Origin: Streptomyces pyxinae | GTDB lineage: Bacteria > Actinomycetota > Actinomycetes > Streptomycetales > Streptomycetaceae | Assembly: GCF_024756275.1 (NCBI RefSeq) | Contig: NZ_JANUGQ010000026.1 | Location: 34,674-98,673 of the forward strand | Direction of reading: 5' to 3' | Length of the DNA: 64,000 bases | In this document: positions 8,654-17,133 of the stretch, in pieces | How positions within the stretch are numbered: the stretch's first letter is position 1 | Layout of the letters: each line of letters starts with the position of its first letter | Program-made: the position numbers and the translations under genes | The notes under the pieces: model-generated | Told to the model about the DNA's origin: nothing | Seen by the model: the letters and a program-made list of their open reading frames with translations, nothing else | The model's database searches: none

Positions 8654-9549
8654 GTCTCGTCCGCCTCGTTCCTCGTTCGGACCAGCCGGCGCGGCACGGT
8701 CGCCGTGCCCAGCTTGTGGGGGTTGCGCACCGCGTACATACCGTGGATCAGGCCGTCCGCGATCTCGAAGAGCAGTACGTGGTCGAGCCGGTCGCCCCGG
8801 TGGGTCAGCACGGCCGGCAGGGCGTTGTGGGTGGTGAACTCGGACCGGGTGCCCGGCAGGTTCCGCCGGGCGACCCCGGCGATGAAGCGGGCGACGCGCT
8901 CCCGGCCCCGGACCGGGCGGCGGGCGGCAGCGACCTGGCCCCCGCCGTCGGAGACATGGACCACGCCCGGTGCCAGCAGGCTCATCAGGCCCGCGATGTC
9001 CCCGGTGCCGGCGGCGCGCAGAAACCGGCCGACGACCTCCCGCGCCGTGCCCGGGTCGGGTTCGAAACGCCTGCGCCGCGCCCGTACGCGCTCCCGCGCG
9101 CGGTGCGCGATCTGCCGGACGGCGGGCTCCGGCCTGCCGACCAGGCCCGCGATCTCCCGGTGCGAGTACGCGAACACCTCACGCAGCACGAACACCGCCC
9201 GCTCGTCCGGGCTCAGCGTCTCCAGGACCAGCAGCATCGCCATGGAGACCGACTCCGCGAGCACCAGGTCCTCGCTCACATCCGGCTCGGTGCGGACCGG
9301 CTCGGGCAACCAGGGCCCGACGTACTCCTCCCGCCGCCGGCGCGCCGCCCGCAGCTGGTTCAGCGCCTGCCGGGTGACCGTCCGCACCAGATAGGCGCGC
9401 GGGTGCCCGACGGCCTCCCCGGGTACGCCGTGCCACCGCAGGTAGCTGTCCTGGACCACGTCCTCGGCGTCGGCCGCGCTGCCGAGGATCTCGTAGGCGA
9501 TCGTGAACAGCAACGGCCGGCACTCGGCGAAGACCCGTTCCCCGCTCAC
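8641..9549 (-). CDS. SigJ-type ECF RNA polymerase sigma factor with C-terminal SnoaL-like domain
   Basis: This 302-residue sigma-70 family protein has region 2 at residues ~5-70 (FTIAYEILGSAADAEDVVQDSYLRW) and region 4 at ~110-165 (LSPDERAVFVLREVF, YSHREIAGLVGRPEPAVRQI). A ~120-residue SnoaL/NTF2-like extension (AGTGDIAGLMSLLAPGVV to HGMYAVRNPHKL) is characteristic of ECF41/SigJ factors. In that group the extension modulates activity in place of a separate anti-sigma factor. GTG 9549 is preceded by GGAG. ECF41 genes usually regulate an adjacent small enzyme gene, which fits the overlapping SRPBCC gene. Confidence 0.9.
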   Translation of the reverse strand: MSGERVFAECRPLLFTIAYEILGSAADAEDVVQDSYLRWHGVPGEAVGHPRAYLVRTVTRQALNQLRAARRRREEYVGPWLPEPVRTEPDVSEDLVLAESVSMAMLLVLETLSPDERAVFVLREVFAYSHREIAGLVGRPEPAVRQIAHRARERVRARRRRFEPDPGTAREVVGRFLRAAGTGDIAGLMSLLAPGVVHVSDGGGQVAAARRPVRGRERVARFIAGVARRNLPGTRSEFTTHNALPAVLTHRGDRLDHVLLFEIADGLIHGMYAVRNPHKLGTATVPRRLVRTRNEADETWKP

Positions 9550-9768
9550 GCCCCGTGCTCCATGCCCGTACCTCCCTGTGGCCCCGGTCCGGCCGGGCCC
9601 GGCGCGGCGGACACGGCTCACCCTGTGGACACCGCGCCCCGGCGAAGTGTGACACCGGGCACAGTGGCGTGCGTCACAGGCCGTCGGGCTCCGGGCAGAT
9701 CCTCTTTCGCGGGTACGCGGCGGATTTCGCCGCTACAAGGCAGGATCCGACGGCGAACCCGGCGCCGC

Positions 9769-10347
9769 TCAGTCGTCGTCGCGCAGGCCGAGCGCCCGGA
9801 GGGACCCCGGCGGTACGTCCGTCTCCCGCACGGCCTCCGCCAGCCGCAGCGCCAGATCCGCGACCACCAGCTCCGGCACCTGCTCCGGCACCGTGTCCCC
9901 AATGCTCCGCAAAAACCCGGCGATCTCCCGCCAGGAATAGAACGGCGGGAACTCCGGCCCCGGGTCGGAGACCGGCTCCGGAAACCCGCCGGCCCCGCGC
10001 CGCTCTCGGGCCAGCCGCTCCAGGGACTCCTCGCTCCGGTCACAGCGCTGGGCGGCCTCCTTCAGCACCACCATGTCCTGGTGGACGACACCGACGGCAC
10101 GCAGGCCGGGGATGGCCGGCAGCTCCCGAGCCACCTGGGCGACGGCGTCCAGCAGCGTCGGAGCCTCGATGTCGCACGGCAGTTGCAGAAGCTCGGGGTC
10201 GGAGCGGATCGGACGCAACTCGGGGTCCCCCGACCAGAAGATGCACCCGACCGCGCCGATGCCGAACATGTCCCAGTGATCGAAGGCAGCGGCCTGCTCA
10301 CGGGTGAGCGACTCGTTGATGACGATGTGAAAGCTCCATGTGGGCAC
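9769..10347 (-). CDS. uncharacterised protein, downstream partner of a small basic protein
   Basis: This 192-residue soluble protein has no domain I can name with confidence. The N-terminus (TWSFHIVINESLTREQAAAFDHW) and FGIGAVGCIFWSGDPELRP suggest an alpha/beta fold. The middle has LAVGVVHQDMV-like and SWREIAGFLRSIGDTVPEQV segments, the latter possibly HTH-like. GTG 10347 has GAAAGGA nine bases upstream. It starts 13 bases after the stop of the 72-residue gene at 10361, so the two are one transcription unit. The layout resembles toxin-antitoxin pairs with a small basic first product, but that is speculative. Confidence 0.7.
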   Translation of the reverse strand: MPTWSFHIVINESLTREQAAAFDHWDMFGIGAVGCIFWSGDPELRPIRSDPELLQLPCDIEAPTLLDAVAQVARELPAIPGLRAVGVVHQDMVVLKEAAQRCDRSEESLERLARERRGAGGFPEPVSDPGPEFPPFYSWREIAGFLRSIGDTVPEQVPELVVADLALRLAEAVRETDVPPGSLRALGLRDDD

Positions 10348-10360
10348 GCGGGCGGTCCTT

Positions 10361-10579
10361 TCAGTGCCGGTGCTTGCTGACGAAGTTGCTGACGCGCTTG
10401 GCCTCGGCACCGGAATTCTTGGGTGTACCGGACACGATGATGGTGTCGCTGCAAGGACAGCACACCACCCACCCCCACCGGTGCCCGCTCTTGTCGGGGA
10501 CCACGTGGAGACCGGCCTTCCTGGCGCGGTCGAGTGCTGCCGCGACGTCCTTCTTCTGGTGTCGCCCAGGGGAGATCAT
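10361..10579 (-). CDS. small basic HicA-like protein (putative)
   Basis: This is a 72-residue basic protein. It begins with a helix (KKDVAAALDRARKAGLHVV), then has a glycine/histidine/tryptophan turn (SGHRWGWVVCC) and a C-terminal helix. This alpha-beta-beta-alpha pattern and the GH-W element recall the dsRNA-binding fold of HicA toxins, although the classical HicA histidine context is not convincing. AGGAGG precedes ATG 10579 at good spacing. It is the first gene of a two-gene unit with the gene ending at 9769. Confidence 0.6.
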   Translation of the reverse strand: MISPGRHQKKDVAAALDRARKAGLHVVPDKSGHRWGWVVCCPCSDTIIVSGTPKNSGAEAKRVSNFVSKHRH

Positions 10580-10737
10580 CCGAAGAACCTCCTTTCAGGC
10601 GGCAGCGTCGCGGGGGGCCGATTCCTGAGCCAAATTGGTGAGTAGCGAAGTTGACGAGTCCCGGGGAGACGACGGCGCACGCTGCCAGAAGGAGGGAATT
10701 CGGAACCAGGGGCTGGGGCAGCGCGTCACCCATTGGC

Positions 10738-11361
10738 ATGACAGAACTCGCCCCTCGGTACCTCTACCTCGCCCGGCACGGAGAGGCGACGGCGGACGAA
10801 TCCGCGCTGACCGCGAACGGCCGCCGGCAGGCGGCGCTGCTCGGGGAGCGGTTGCGGGACGTGCCGCTGGCCGTCGTCCACCACGGACCGCTCGCCCGGG
10901 CGGCCGAGACCGCGCGGCTGGTGGGCGCCCGGTTGCCGGGGGTGCCGCTGCGCGTCTCGGAACTGGCGGGCGACTATGTGCCGTACGTCCCCGAGCCGGC
11001 CGAGCTGCCGTCCGACGCGGCCGGCCGGCTCATGGAGTTCCTGGCCCCGGTCACGGTGGAGGAGCGCCGGAGGGGGGCGGAGCTGGCCCGGGAGGCGCTG
11101 GCCGCGTTCACCGGACCGGTCCCGGGCGACGAGCCGCGCCATGAGCTGGTCGTCACCCACGCGTTCCTCATCGGCTGGCTGCTCCGGGCCGCCCTGGACG
11201 CCCCCGCCTGGCGCTGGCTGGGCGTCAACCAGGCCAACGCGGCCCTGACCGTGCTGCGTTATGCCCCGGGCCGGTCCTCGTCCGTGCTGCTCTTCAACGA
11301 CCTGAGCCACCTTCCCCCGGAGCTGCGGTGGACCGGGTTCCCGCCCGAACTGCGGGTGTGA
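10738..11361 (+). CDS. histidine phosphatase family protein
   Basis: This is a 207-residue phosphoglycerate-mutase-like phosphatase. The RHG motif is in YLYLARHGEATADESALTANGRRQA, with the phosphohistidine in ARHGE. HHGPLARAAETARL supplies the second phosphate-binding arginine region, and VVTHAFLIGWLL carries the distal catalytic histidine. The substrate is unknown. ATG 10738 starts immediately before the motif. Two related histidine phosphatases in other organisms act in sugar or alcohol phosphate clearance, but nothing here specifies this one. Confidence 0.88.
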   Translation: MTELAPRYLYLARHGEATADESALTANGRRQAALLGERLRDVPLAVVHHGPLARAAETARLVGARLPGVPLRVSELAGDYVPYVPEPAELPSDAAGRLMEFLAPVTVEERRRGAELAREALAAFTGPVPGDEPRHELVVTHAFLIGWLLRAALDAPAWRWLGVNQANAALTVLRYAPGRSSSVLLFNDLSHLPPELRWTGFPPELRV

Positions 11362-11418
11362 GGTGCACGGTCGCGGAATGCCGATGCCGGTGCCGGGCGG
11401 GGTGGTTACGCCGGCGGA

Positions 11419-11751
11419 ATGCCGCCCGCCAAGACCTCGTACGTCTGCCTGCCCTGCCGCGCCTCGTACAAGCAGCCGTACGACAGTTGGCGCCCGGAGC
11501 GGCTGTGTCCGCGCTGCGCCGGGGCGCTGGTCCATGTCGGCTCGGCCTTCGCCCCGCCCCGGCGCCGGGACACCGCGGCCTGGCGGGCACTGGCGGTGCT
11601 GCTCCACGCCGGTGTCGGGTTCCACAAGTCATGCTGCGGCGGGCCGGGTTACCGCCCCCGCACCCCGCGCGAGGTACGGGAGCGTCTGATGTACGCCCGT
11701 CGTACCGGGGAGCCGGCCCACCGGGCCCTGGTCCGGTGCGAGTTGCCCTGA
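11419..11751 (+). CDS. small zinc-ribbon-type protein
   Basis: This 110-residue basic protein has CLPC near the N-terminus and CPRC about 20 residues later. The four cysteines are spaced as in a zinc ribbon (residues ~10-35), followed by a helical basic tail with SCCGGPGYRPRTPREVRERL. Homologues are common in streptomycetes and are sometimes misnamed deoxyxylulose-phosphate synthase; it has none of that enzyme's domains. It follows the histidine phosphatase gene in the same direction with a 57-base gap. Confidence 0.75.
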   Translation: MPPAKTSYVCLPCRASYKQPYDSWRPERLCPRCAGALVHVGSAFAPPRRRDTAAWRALAVLLHAGVGFHKSCCGGPGYRPRTPREVRERLMYARRTGEPAHRALVRCELP

Positions 11752-11761
11752 GCGGTGGCCG

Positions 11762-12655
11762 TCACCGCAGCAGCGCCACCTCCTCCGGAGTGAGGCGGAG
11801 TGCGCCTGCGGCCAGATTGTCGTCGAGGTGGTCGGGGTTGCCCGTGCCCGGGATGGCCAGCACATGGGCGCCCCGGTGCAGGGTCCAGGCCAGCCGCACC
11901 CGGGCGGGCGAGACCCCGTGGGCGCGGGCCACGGCCCGCACCCGTTCGTCGGGTTCGTCGGTCGCGCCGGCCTCGGCGCCCGTACCGGCGATCGCGAAGT
12001 ACGGGACGAACGCGATGCCTTGCTCCCCGCAGGCGTCCGCGAACGCGTGCCGGGCCTCCGGGGCACCGGCACCGTACTGGTTCTGCACGCACACCACCGG
12101 GGCGATCGCCCGTGCCTCGGCCAGCTGCTCGGGCGCGACGTGGGAGACGCCCAGGTGCCGGACGAGCCCGGCCGCCCGCAGTTCGGCCAGCGCTCCGAAG
12201 TGCTCGGCGATCGAGGCGTTCGCCCGGCTCCGGGGGACACGCAGGTTCACCAGGTCCAGGTGGTCCCGGCCCAGTTGGCGCAGGTTCTCCTCGACCTGGC
12301 CGCGCAGTTGGTCCGGGGTGGCCCAGACCCACTCACCCCGGGCGTCCCGGCCCGGCCAGACCTTGGTGGCGATCACCAGGTCCTCGGGGTAGGGCGCCAG
12401 GGCCCGGTGGATCAGCTCATTGGCGGAGCCGCGCGGTGAGAAGTAGAAGGCGGCGGTGTCGATGTGGTTCACCCCCCGTTCCACCGCCCGGCGCAGCACG
12501 GCGACCGCCCGGTCCGGATCGACGGCCGGCAGTCGCATCGCGCCGAACCCGATCCGCCTGACGGTGAGTTCACCGAGCCGCCAGGTGCCGGGAGTGAGCG
12601 GGGAGGGTGGGCTGGAGGCCGAGGTCGCGGCGGGGGTCATGGGTGCGGAGGTCAT
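11762..12655 (-). CDS. aldo/keto reductase
   Basis: This is an NADPH-dependent TIM-barrel oxidoreductase (297 residues). Recognisable elements are the substrate/cofactor strand VNHIDTAAFYFSPRGSANEL (catalytic Asp and Tyr), VIATKVWPG (catalytic Lys) and the C-terminal cofactor-binding IPGTGNPDHLDDNL. The strand that normally carries the fourth tetrad residue reads LDLVNLRVPRS, so the usual His is absent (Arg at that position by eye). That occurs in some reductase subfamilies. There are two possible starts, ATG 12655 and ATG 12640, neither with a strong ribosome site. Confidence 0.88.
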   Translation of the reverse strand: MTSAPMTPAATSASSPPSPLTPGTWRLGELTVRRIGFGAMRLPAVDPDRAVAVLRRAVERGVNHIDTAAFYFSPRGSANELIHRALAPYPEDLVIATKVWPGRDARGEWVWATPDQLRGQVEENLRQLGRDHLDLVNLRVPRSRANASIAEHFGALAELRAAGLVRHLGVSHVAPEQLAEARAIAPVVCVQNQYGAGAPEARHAFADACGEQGIAFVPYFAIAGTGAEAGATDEPDERVRAVARAHGVSPARVRLAWTLHRGAHVLAIPGTGNPDHLDDNLAAGALRLTPEEVALLR

Positions 12656-12769
12656 GGGCGGAGTGTGCGCACAGATGGCGCCCGGCGCGCCAGTGCCGGC
12701 CCCCGGGAGCGCCGGCGCCTGGGCAGCGTACGGCGCGGGCGGCCGGGCTCCCGGAACCGTGCCCGGCGC

Positions 12770-14113
12770 TCAGAAGATGTCCGGGCACCAGGGGCGTCGG
12801 GCGGTACGGAAGAGCAGCTCCGCCAGGGCCGCCGCGCCCGGCCGCTCCTCGGTGACCCGGCCCAGAGCGGCCAGCCGTACCGCCGACCCCTCGCCCAGCA
12901 GCAGGGCGCCCAACTCCCGCACCGGCAGCACCAGGTCGGCGTCCCGGTCGGTCCGGACGCACTCGGCGCCCCCGGGTCCGGCCGTCAGCAGATAGCGGCC
13001 GTCCGCCGGCCCCGACGGGTCCCGGACGTCCAGCACCAGGGCCCCGTCGGTCGCGTACGTCCGCGCTTCCAGCGCCCGTACGACATCGAGCACCCGCACC
13101 CAGAGCAGATCGACCTCGGTGGTGAGCCCGGCCGCCCGCGGGTCGGGCAGCAGGTCCGGGACCAGGTCGTCGGGGGCCCGAAGGCCGGTCCTGACGGTGG
13201 TGACCCAGTCGATGGCGAAGAGATACTCCCAGAGCGCCCGCTCGGCCGCCGGGTCCGCCGCGATCAGATCCCGGACGGTCGCGGTGACCATCGGCTGCTT
13301 GGCGTCGGCCCAGCGTTCGTCGGCCGTGTACGCCGCATAGCCGTCGATCTCACCGGAGGCCGCGCGGTGGAAGGCGAAGAACGGCTCCCGCCAGGGGTCA
13401 CCCGGGAATTCGACGGCGCCGGTGAGCAGGTCCCAGCGCCGCGCCGACCGGTCGATCACCCCGGCCCGTACGGCACGGAGCCGGTCGTGCACCCCGGGGG
13501 CCAGCCGCCTGGCCTCCGCCGGGTCCACCAGCTCGACCCGGCCGCCGTCCTCCCGGCCCGGCCCCGGGCGTCGCGGGTCGAGCCCGGCCCGGGTCAGGTC
13601 GACGGTCCACTCGGCGGCCCGGGTGGCGGGGCCGAAGCCGTACCGCCCGTAGATCGGGTACTCGGCGGCGACCAGGGTGGCGAGCGGTTCGCCGCGCTCC
13701 CGGGCGGCCGCCAGCTCGGCCGCGATCAGCCGGTTCAGCAGCCCGCGCCGCCGGTGGGTGGGCGAGACGGTCACCTGGGTGACGGCACTTGCCGCCATGG
13801 CCACCCCGCCGGCGGCGGTGAGGCGCTGCGGAAAGGACCGCAGGGTCGCCACGCAGCGGGCCCCGTCGAAGACCCCCAGCGTCCGGCCCAGATCCGTGGT
13901 CGCCCGGCGCAGCGCCACCTCCTCGCCCGTGACCGAGGGCGGCCGGAGGAAGCCGGTACGCGCGGCCCGCAGCCAGTCCGGGAACTCGGCGTCGGTAACG
14001 GTACGGAGGTCGAGGGCTCTCGCACCGGACACGGGCGCCGCGGAGTTCACGGCGGCCACGGGCGCCGGGGAGTCGATGGCGGTCGCGCGGGGGACGGGCG
14101 GCACGGCGGTCAT
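12770..14113 (-). CDS. Eis-family GNAT N-acetyltransferase with SCP2-like C-terminal domain
   Basis: This 447-residue protein has the Eis architecture. It has two GNAT domains (the first with the acetyl-CoA loop VTVSPTHRRRGLLNRL), and a C-terminal sterol-carrier-like domain ending in a free carboxylate, FRTARRPWCPDIF. In Eis the terminal carboxylate serves as catalytic base. Family members acetylate amines, including lysines and aminoglycosides, with broad specificity. The true substrate here is unknown. The first ~30 residues are low-complexity, so the start could lie downstream of 14113. Confidence 0.88.
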   Translation of the reverse strand: MTAVPPVPRATAIDSPAPVAAVNSAAPVSGARALDLRTVTDAEFPDWLRAARTGFLRPPSVTGEEVALRRATTDLGRTLGVFDGARCVATLRSFPQRLTAAGGVAMAASAVTQVTVSPTHRRRGLLNRLIAAELAAARERGEPLATLVAAEYPIYGRYGFGPATRAAEWTVDLTRAGLDPRRPGPGREDGGRVELVDPAEARRLAPGVHDRLRAVRAGVIDRSARRWDLLTGAVEFPGDPWREPFFAFHRAASGEIDGYAAYTADERWADAKQPMVTATVRDLIAADPAAERALWEYLFAIDWVTTVRTGLRAPDDLVPDLLPDPRAAGLTTEVDLLWVRVLDVVRALEARTYATDGALVLDVRDPSGPADGRYLLTAGPGGAECVRTDRDADLVLPVRELGALLLGEGSAVRLAALGRVTEERPGAAALAELLFRTARRPWCPDIF

Positions 14114-15053
14114 GGGGGCACGCTAGGCGCGCGGCCCCGGGATACGAACCGATTTTCCGGGAGACCGGGGAGGCCGGGCCGCCTCGGACGAGGGCTCCGG
14201 GAGACCGGGCCGGCCGGGAGACCGGGCCGGTCCTCGGACCCGCGCCCCGAGCCGGGCCGCCCGGGGCCGGGCCGCCTCGGGCCGGACTACCTGGGGCCAG
14301 GCCGCCTGGAACCGGGCCACCTGGAGCCGGGGGCGCGGGGCCCCGGCCCCGGTGAACGGCTCCCGCCAGGAACCTCCGGCGGGTGATCTCCCGAGGGGAG
14401 CGGCCCTACAGGCGCGGGCCACGCACGGCCGGGGCCACGCCCATCGTTGGCCCCTCAGCACCCGCGTCGCGCGGTCGGAGCCACGCACGGTCGGAGCCAC
14501 GCACGGTCGGCCCGCGCTGGGAACCTGCCCCGATCCCGGGCTCGGTTCCGAAACCGGGATCGGGGGACCCGGCAGGACCGGGCAGAACCGGCCCGGGCAA
14601 GGGCCCGCCACCCTTGCGCGGGCTCACCCGGCGACGGCTCACCGCACCGGCCACCGGGGGTGCCCGCCCCCGACGCCGGGCCCACCGGAACGGGCACACC
14701 GGCCAGGGCCACCGGCACGCGGGTCCCACCGGAACGGGCCCATCGGCACGGGACCACCGGCGCGCGGGCCCACCGGCACAAGTCCCACCCACCGGCACAG
14801 GCCCTGCCCGACGCAAGCTCCGCCCAACACAGGCCCCGACCGGCCCAGGGCCCCACCGGCACAAGCCCCGCCCAGCACAGGGCCCGGCCCGGCGCAGGTC
14901 CCGCCCAACACAGGACCCGCCCGGCATAAGCTCCACCCCACACAGGACCCGGCCCGGCGCGGGCGGCTCACCGGCCCCGGCCGACCGCCCCACCCCGCGC
15001 ACCGCCCCAGCCGCGCACGGCCCCCGCGTTCCCCCCACCCCGCGAGAGGCGGC
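14114..15053. repeat. repeat-rich intergenic tract of 940 bases
   Basis: No credible gene. 14150-14345 repeats GGGAGACCGGG- and GGGCCGCCTGG-like units. 14473-14504 is a perfect 16-bp tandem pair, GGTCGGAGCCACGCAC. 14650-14960 repeats CCACCGGCACA and CCCGCCCAACACAGG units of about 13-17 bases. Both strands are open in several frames because of composition, and the translations are simple Pro/Gly/Cys/Val repeats in every frame, unlike a conserved protein. Confidence 0.6.
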
Positions 15054-16016
15054 TCAGAACGCCGCGCGGACCTCGCCCACCCGTGCGGCGCCGCCCAGCA
15101 GCGGGGCGTCGGCGATGCGGGCGACGACCGGGGAGGTCACGCCCAGCAGTTCGAGGCCCCGCGCCAGGACCGGGCCGAGCGCGCGGGTGGCACCGTCCTC
15201 GATCTTGAAGGCCAGCGCCCGGCCGTCCGGCAGCGCCACCGCCTGGACCGCCTCGGCGCCCATCTTGGAGAGCACCCCCGGCACTTCCCGCATCAGCCAG
15301 GTGTCGGGCCGCCGGGTGCCGGCCACGTACTCGGGGTGGGCGCGCATGGCGTCCGCGACCCGCCGCCCGGGCGTGCCCGGCTCGGCCAGCACATAGCTCC
15401 GGAAGGCGCGGGCCAGGCCCACCAGGCCGACCGCCATGAGCGGTGCCCCGCAGCCGTCCGTGCCGACCGACGCCACCGTCTCTCCCGTCGCCGCCTCGAC
15501 CTCGTCGTGGACCAGCCGCTGGAGCGGGTGGGCCGGGTGCAGATAGGTGGCCGGGTCCCAGCCGTTGAGGGCGCAGGCGGCCAGCATCGCGGTGTGCTTG
15601 CCGGAGCAGTTCATGGTGATCCGCTCCCGCACCCGCCCGGCCGCCAGGTACGCCTCCGCCTCCACCGGGTCCAGCGGCAGATCGGGCGGGGTCTGGAGGT
15701 CGGCCTCGGTCAGGCCGTACTGGGCCAGCATGACCCGGACCAGGTCGAGGTGAAACGTTTCGCCCGAGTGGCTGGCGGCCGCCAGGGCCAGCCGCTCCCC
15801 GGCGAGCTCCAGCCCGGCCCGGAGCAGCGCGGCGGCCTGCATCGGCTTGTTGGAGGAGCGCGGGTAGACCGGCGCCGCCGGATCACCGAGCGCCAGCTCG
15901 ACCCGGCCGTCCGCGTCCAGCACCACCAGGGAGCCCCGGTGGAGCCCCTCGGTGAAGCCGGAACGGACGACCTCCGCGAGTACGGGAGAGGCCGGGGGCG
16001 GGGCGGACGTGGCCAT
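15054..16016 (-). CDS. asparaginase (L-asparaginase II family)
   Basis: This 320-residue protein hydrolyses L-asparagine to aspartate and ammonia, and probably acts in the cytoplasm because no signal peptide is seen. It belongs to the thermolabile/Rhizobium-type family, with motifs YPRSSNKPMQA near the N-terminus, ITMNCSGKHTAML (catalytic serine-lysine region) and GTDGCGAPLMAVGLVGLARAF. Its length fits the family. ATG 16016 is the first start behind GGAAGG. A further in-frame extension contains only repeat sequence. Confidence 0.9.
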   Translation of the reverse strand: MATSAPPPASPVLAEVVRSGFTEGLHRGSLVVLDADGRVELALGDPAAPVYPRSSNKPMQAAALLRAGLELAGERLALAAASHSGETFHLDLVRVMLAQYGLTEADLQTPPDLPLDPVEAEAYLAAGRVRERITMNCSGKHTAMLAACALNGWDPATYLHPAHPLQRLVHDEVEAATGETVASVGTDGCGAPLMAVGLVGLARAFRSYVLAEPGTPGRRVADAMRAHPEYVAGTRRPDTWLMREVPGVLSKMGAEAVQAVALPDGRALAFKIEDGATRALGPVLARGLELLGVTSPVVARIADAPLLGGAARVGEVRAAF

Positions 16017-16125
16017 GGGTCGGTACACCTTCCAGGACGGTGGGGACCTGCCCGGGAGCCCCGGTACGGCTCGGCGGCGGCCGTGATCGGCCGACGTCCG
16101 GTCCCGTGCCGGCGAACGCCCGTAC

Positions 16126-16215
16126 AGCCACATGAGCACATGAACGTACAGACATGCAGATGTACAGATGTACAGCCGTACGAACATGCGGGCGTACGGG
16201 CATACGAACCCGAGG
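16126..16215. repeat. ACATG/GTACA-rich repeat cluster upstream of the asparaginase gene
   Basis: A lower-GC patch contains repeated ACATG, GTACA and CGTACG words, including a 9-bp tandem unit CAGATGTAC (16157-16175). It lies between the asparaginase start and the rsiG stop and may hold the asparaginase promoter or an operator. Confidence 0.45.
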
Positions 16216-16266
16216 CCGACGGAGCGTCCCGGGCGGGCGCGGGCCCGGCGGGACGTCCCGGCCGCC

Positions 16267-17133
16267 TCAGCCGAGCAGGTCGTCTACTTGTGCTTCGCCT
16301 TCACGGTACCTGCGGGCGATCTCGGCACTGCAATCGTCCGCCGTCCGCTGGAACTGCTGGCGCCGCAGCGAGACCTGCTGTTCATAGCCGGCGAGCCGGC
16401 CCATCGCCACGCGCAGCTCCTCGTCCGTCCGGGCGGTCAGGTCGGACAGCTCGACCTCACCGAGCATCGCGGTGGCCAGCCGCCGGTACTCCTCGCCGCG
16501 CGGGGTGGAGACCGTCACATGCCGGGTCGAGGTGCGGTGCCGGGAGGGGGCGTCGGCCAGGATCTCGGAGAGCCGGTCCACCACCGGCATCTCGGCGCCG
16601 CCCCGGCGGGCCAGCTCGGCGCGGAGGATGTCGATCCGGCCCTGGAGCAGCCGCCGTACATAGCTGAGGTCGGCCTCGTCGGCGCCTGAGTCGCGGCGCA
16701 GCGCCCGCAGCTCCGGCAGCCGCAGGGCGGCGACATCGTGCTCGGCGGGCTCCGGCGGCAGCATCGTCAGGGTCCCGGTGCCAGCCACCGTCCCCGTCCC
16801 GGTCACCGCCGCGCCGGCGCCGGGACCGGCGACCGGCTCCGGACCGACGACCGGCTCGGAACCGGCGAACGGCTCGGGACCGACCACGGCTCCCGAACCC
16901 GCGACCGGCTCGGGACCGGCGAACGGCCCCGGACCGACGACCGGCTCGGAACCGGCGAACGGCTCGGGACCGACCACGGCTCCCGAACCCGCGACCGGCT
17001 CGGAGCCGGCGAAGGGGCCGGGACCGGCGAGCGGCTCGGGACCGGGGCCCGGACCGGTCGCACCGGCCCGGGTGGTCACTGCCGGTACGGTCCGCGTGCG
17101 CGACGACTGCCCGGCGGCGCCAGGTGTGCTCAT
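16267..17133 (-). CDS. rsiG: anti-sigma factor RsiG, c-di-GMP-dependent inhibitor of WhiG
   Basis: RsiG binds c-di-GMP and sequesters the sporulation sigma factor WhiG, delaying spore formation. Recognition rests on two exact copies of the helical-hairpin motif E-x3-S-x2-R-x3-Q-x3-D: E153/S157/R160/Q164/D168 and E251/S255/R258/Q262/D266 of a 288-residue protein. The N-terminal ~125 residues are disordered Gly/Pro/Val/Ala sequence containing two near-identical 30-residue repeats (about 37-66 and 67-96). ATG 17133 lies behind GGGGACGGAAC. The protein should be cytoplasmic. It is divergent from dtd. Confidence 0.92.
   Translation of the reverse strand: MSTPGAAGQSSRTRTVPAVTTRAGATGPGPGPEPLAGPGPFAGSEPVAGSGAVVGPEPFAGSEPVVGPGPFAGPEPVAGSGAVVGPEPFAGSEPVVGPEPVAGPGAGAAVTGTGTVAGTGTLTMLPPEPAEHDVAALRLPELRALRRDSGADEADLSYVRRLLQGRIDILRAELARRGGAEMPVVDRLSEILADAPSRHRTSTRHVTVSTPRGEEYRRLATAMLGEVELSDLTARTDEELRVAMGRLAGYEQQVSLRRQQFQRTADDCSAEIARRYREGEAQVDDLLG
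16841..17002. repeat. 90-bp tandem duplication inside rsiG
   Basis: The segment 16841-16912 is repeated identically, by eye, at 16931-17002, so the unit is 90 bp (30 codons). It encodes the Gly/Pro/Val-rich disordered repeat of RsiG. Shorter internal periodicity (ACCGGCTCGG, ACCGGCGAAC) is also visible. Confidence 0.85.

Noticed and set aside
6725..9394. 889-codon plus-strand open frame
   Set aside because: It overlaps the phosphotransferase gene in another frame and runs antisense to the SRPBCC and sigma factor genes, which have clear family motifs.
14352..16667. Very long plus-strand open frame across the repeat tract and antisense to the asparaginase gene
   Set aside because: It is open because of GC composition. 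Translation is simple repeats followed by antisense of conserved asparaginase and rsiG coding sequence.
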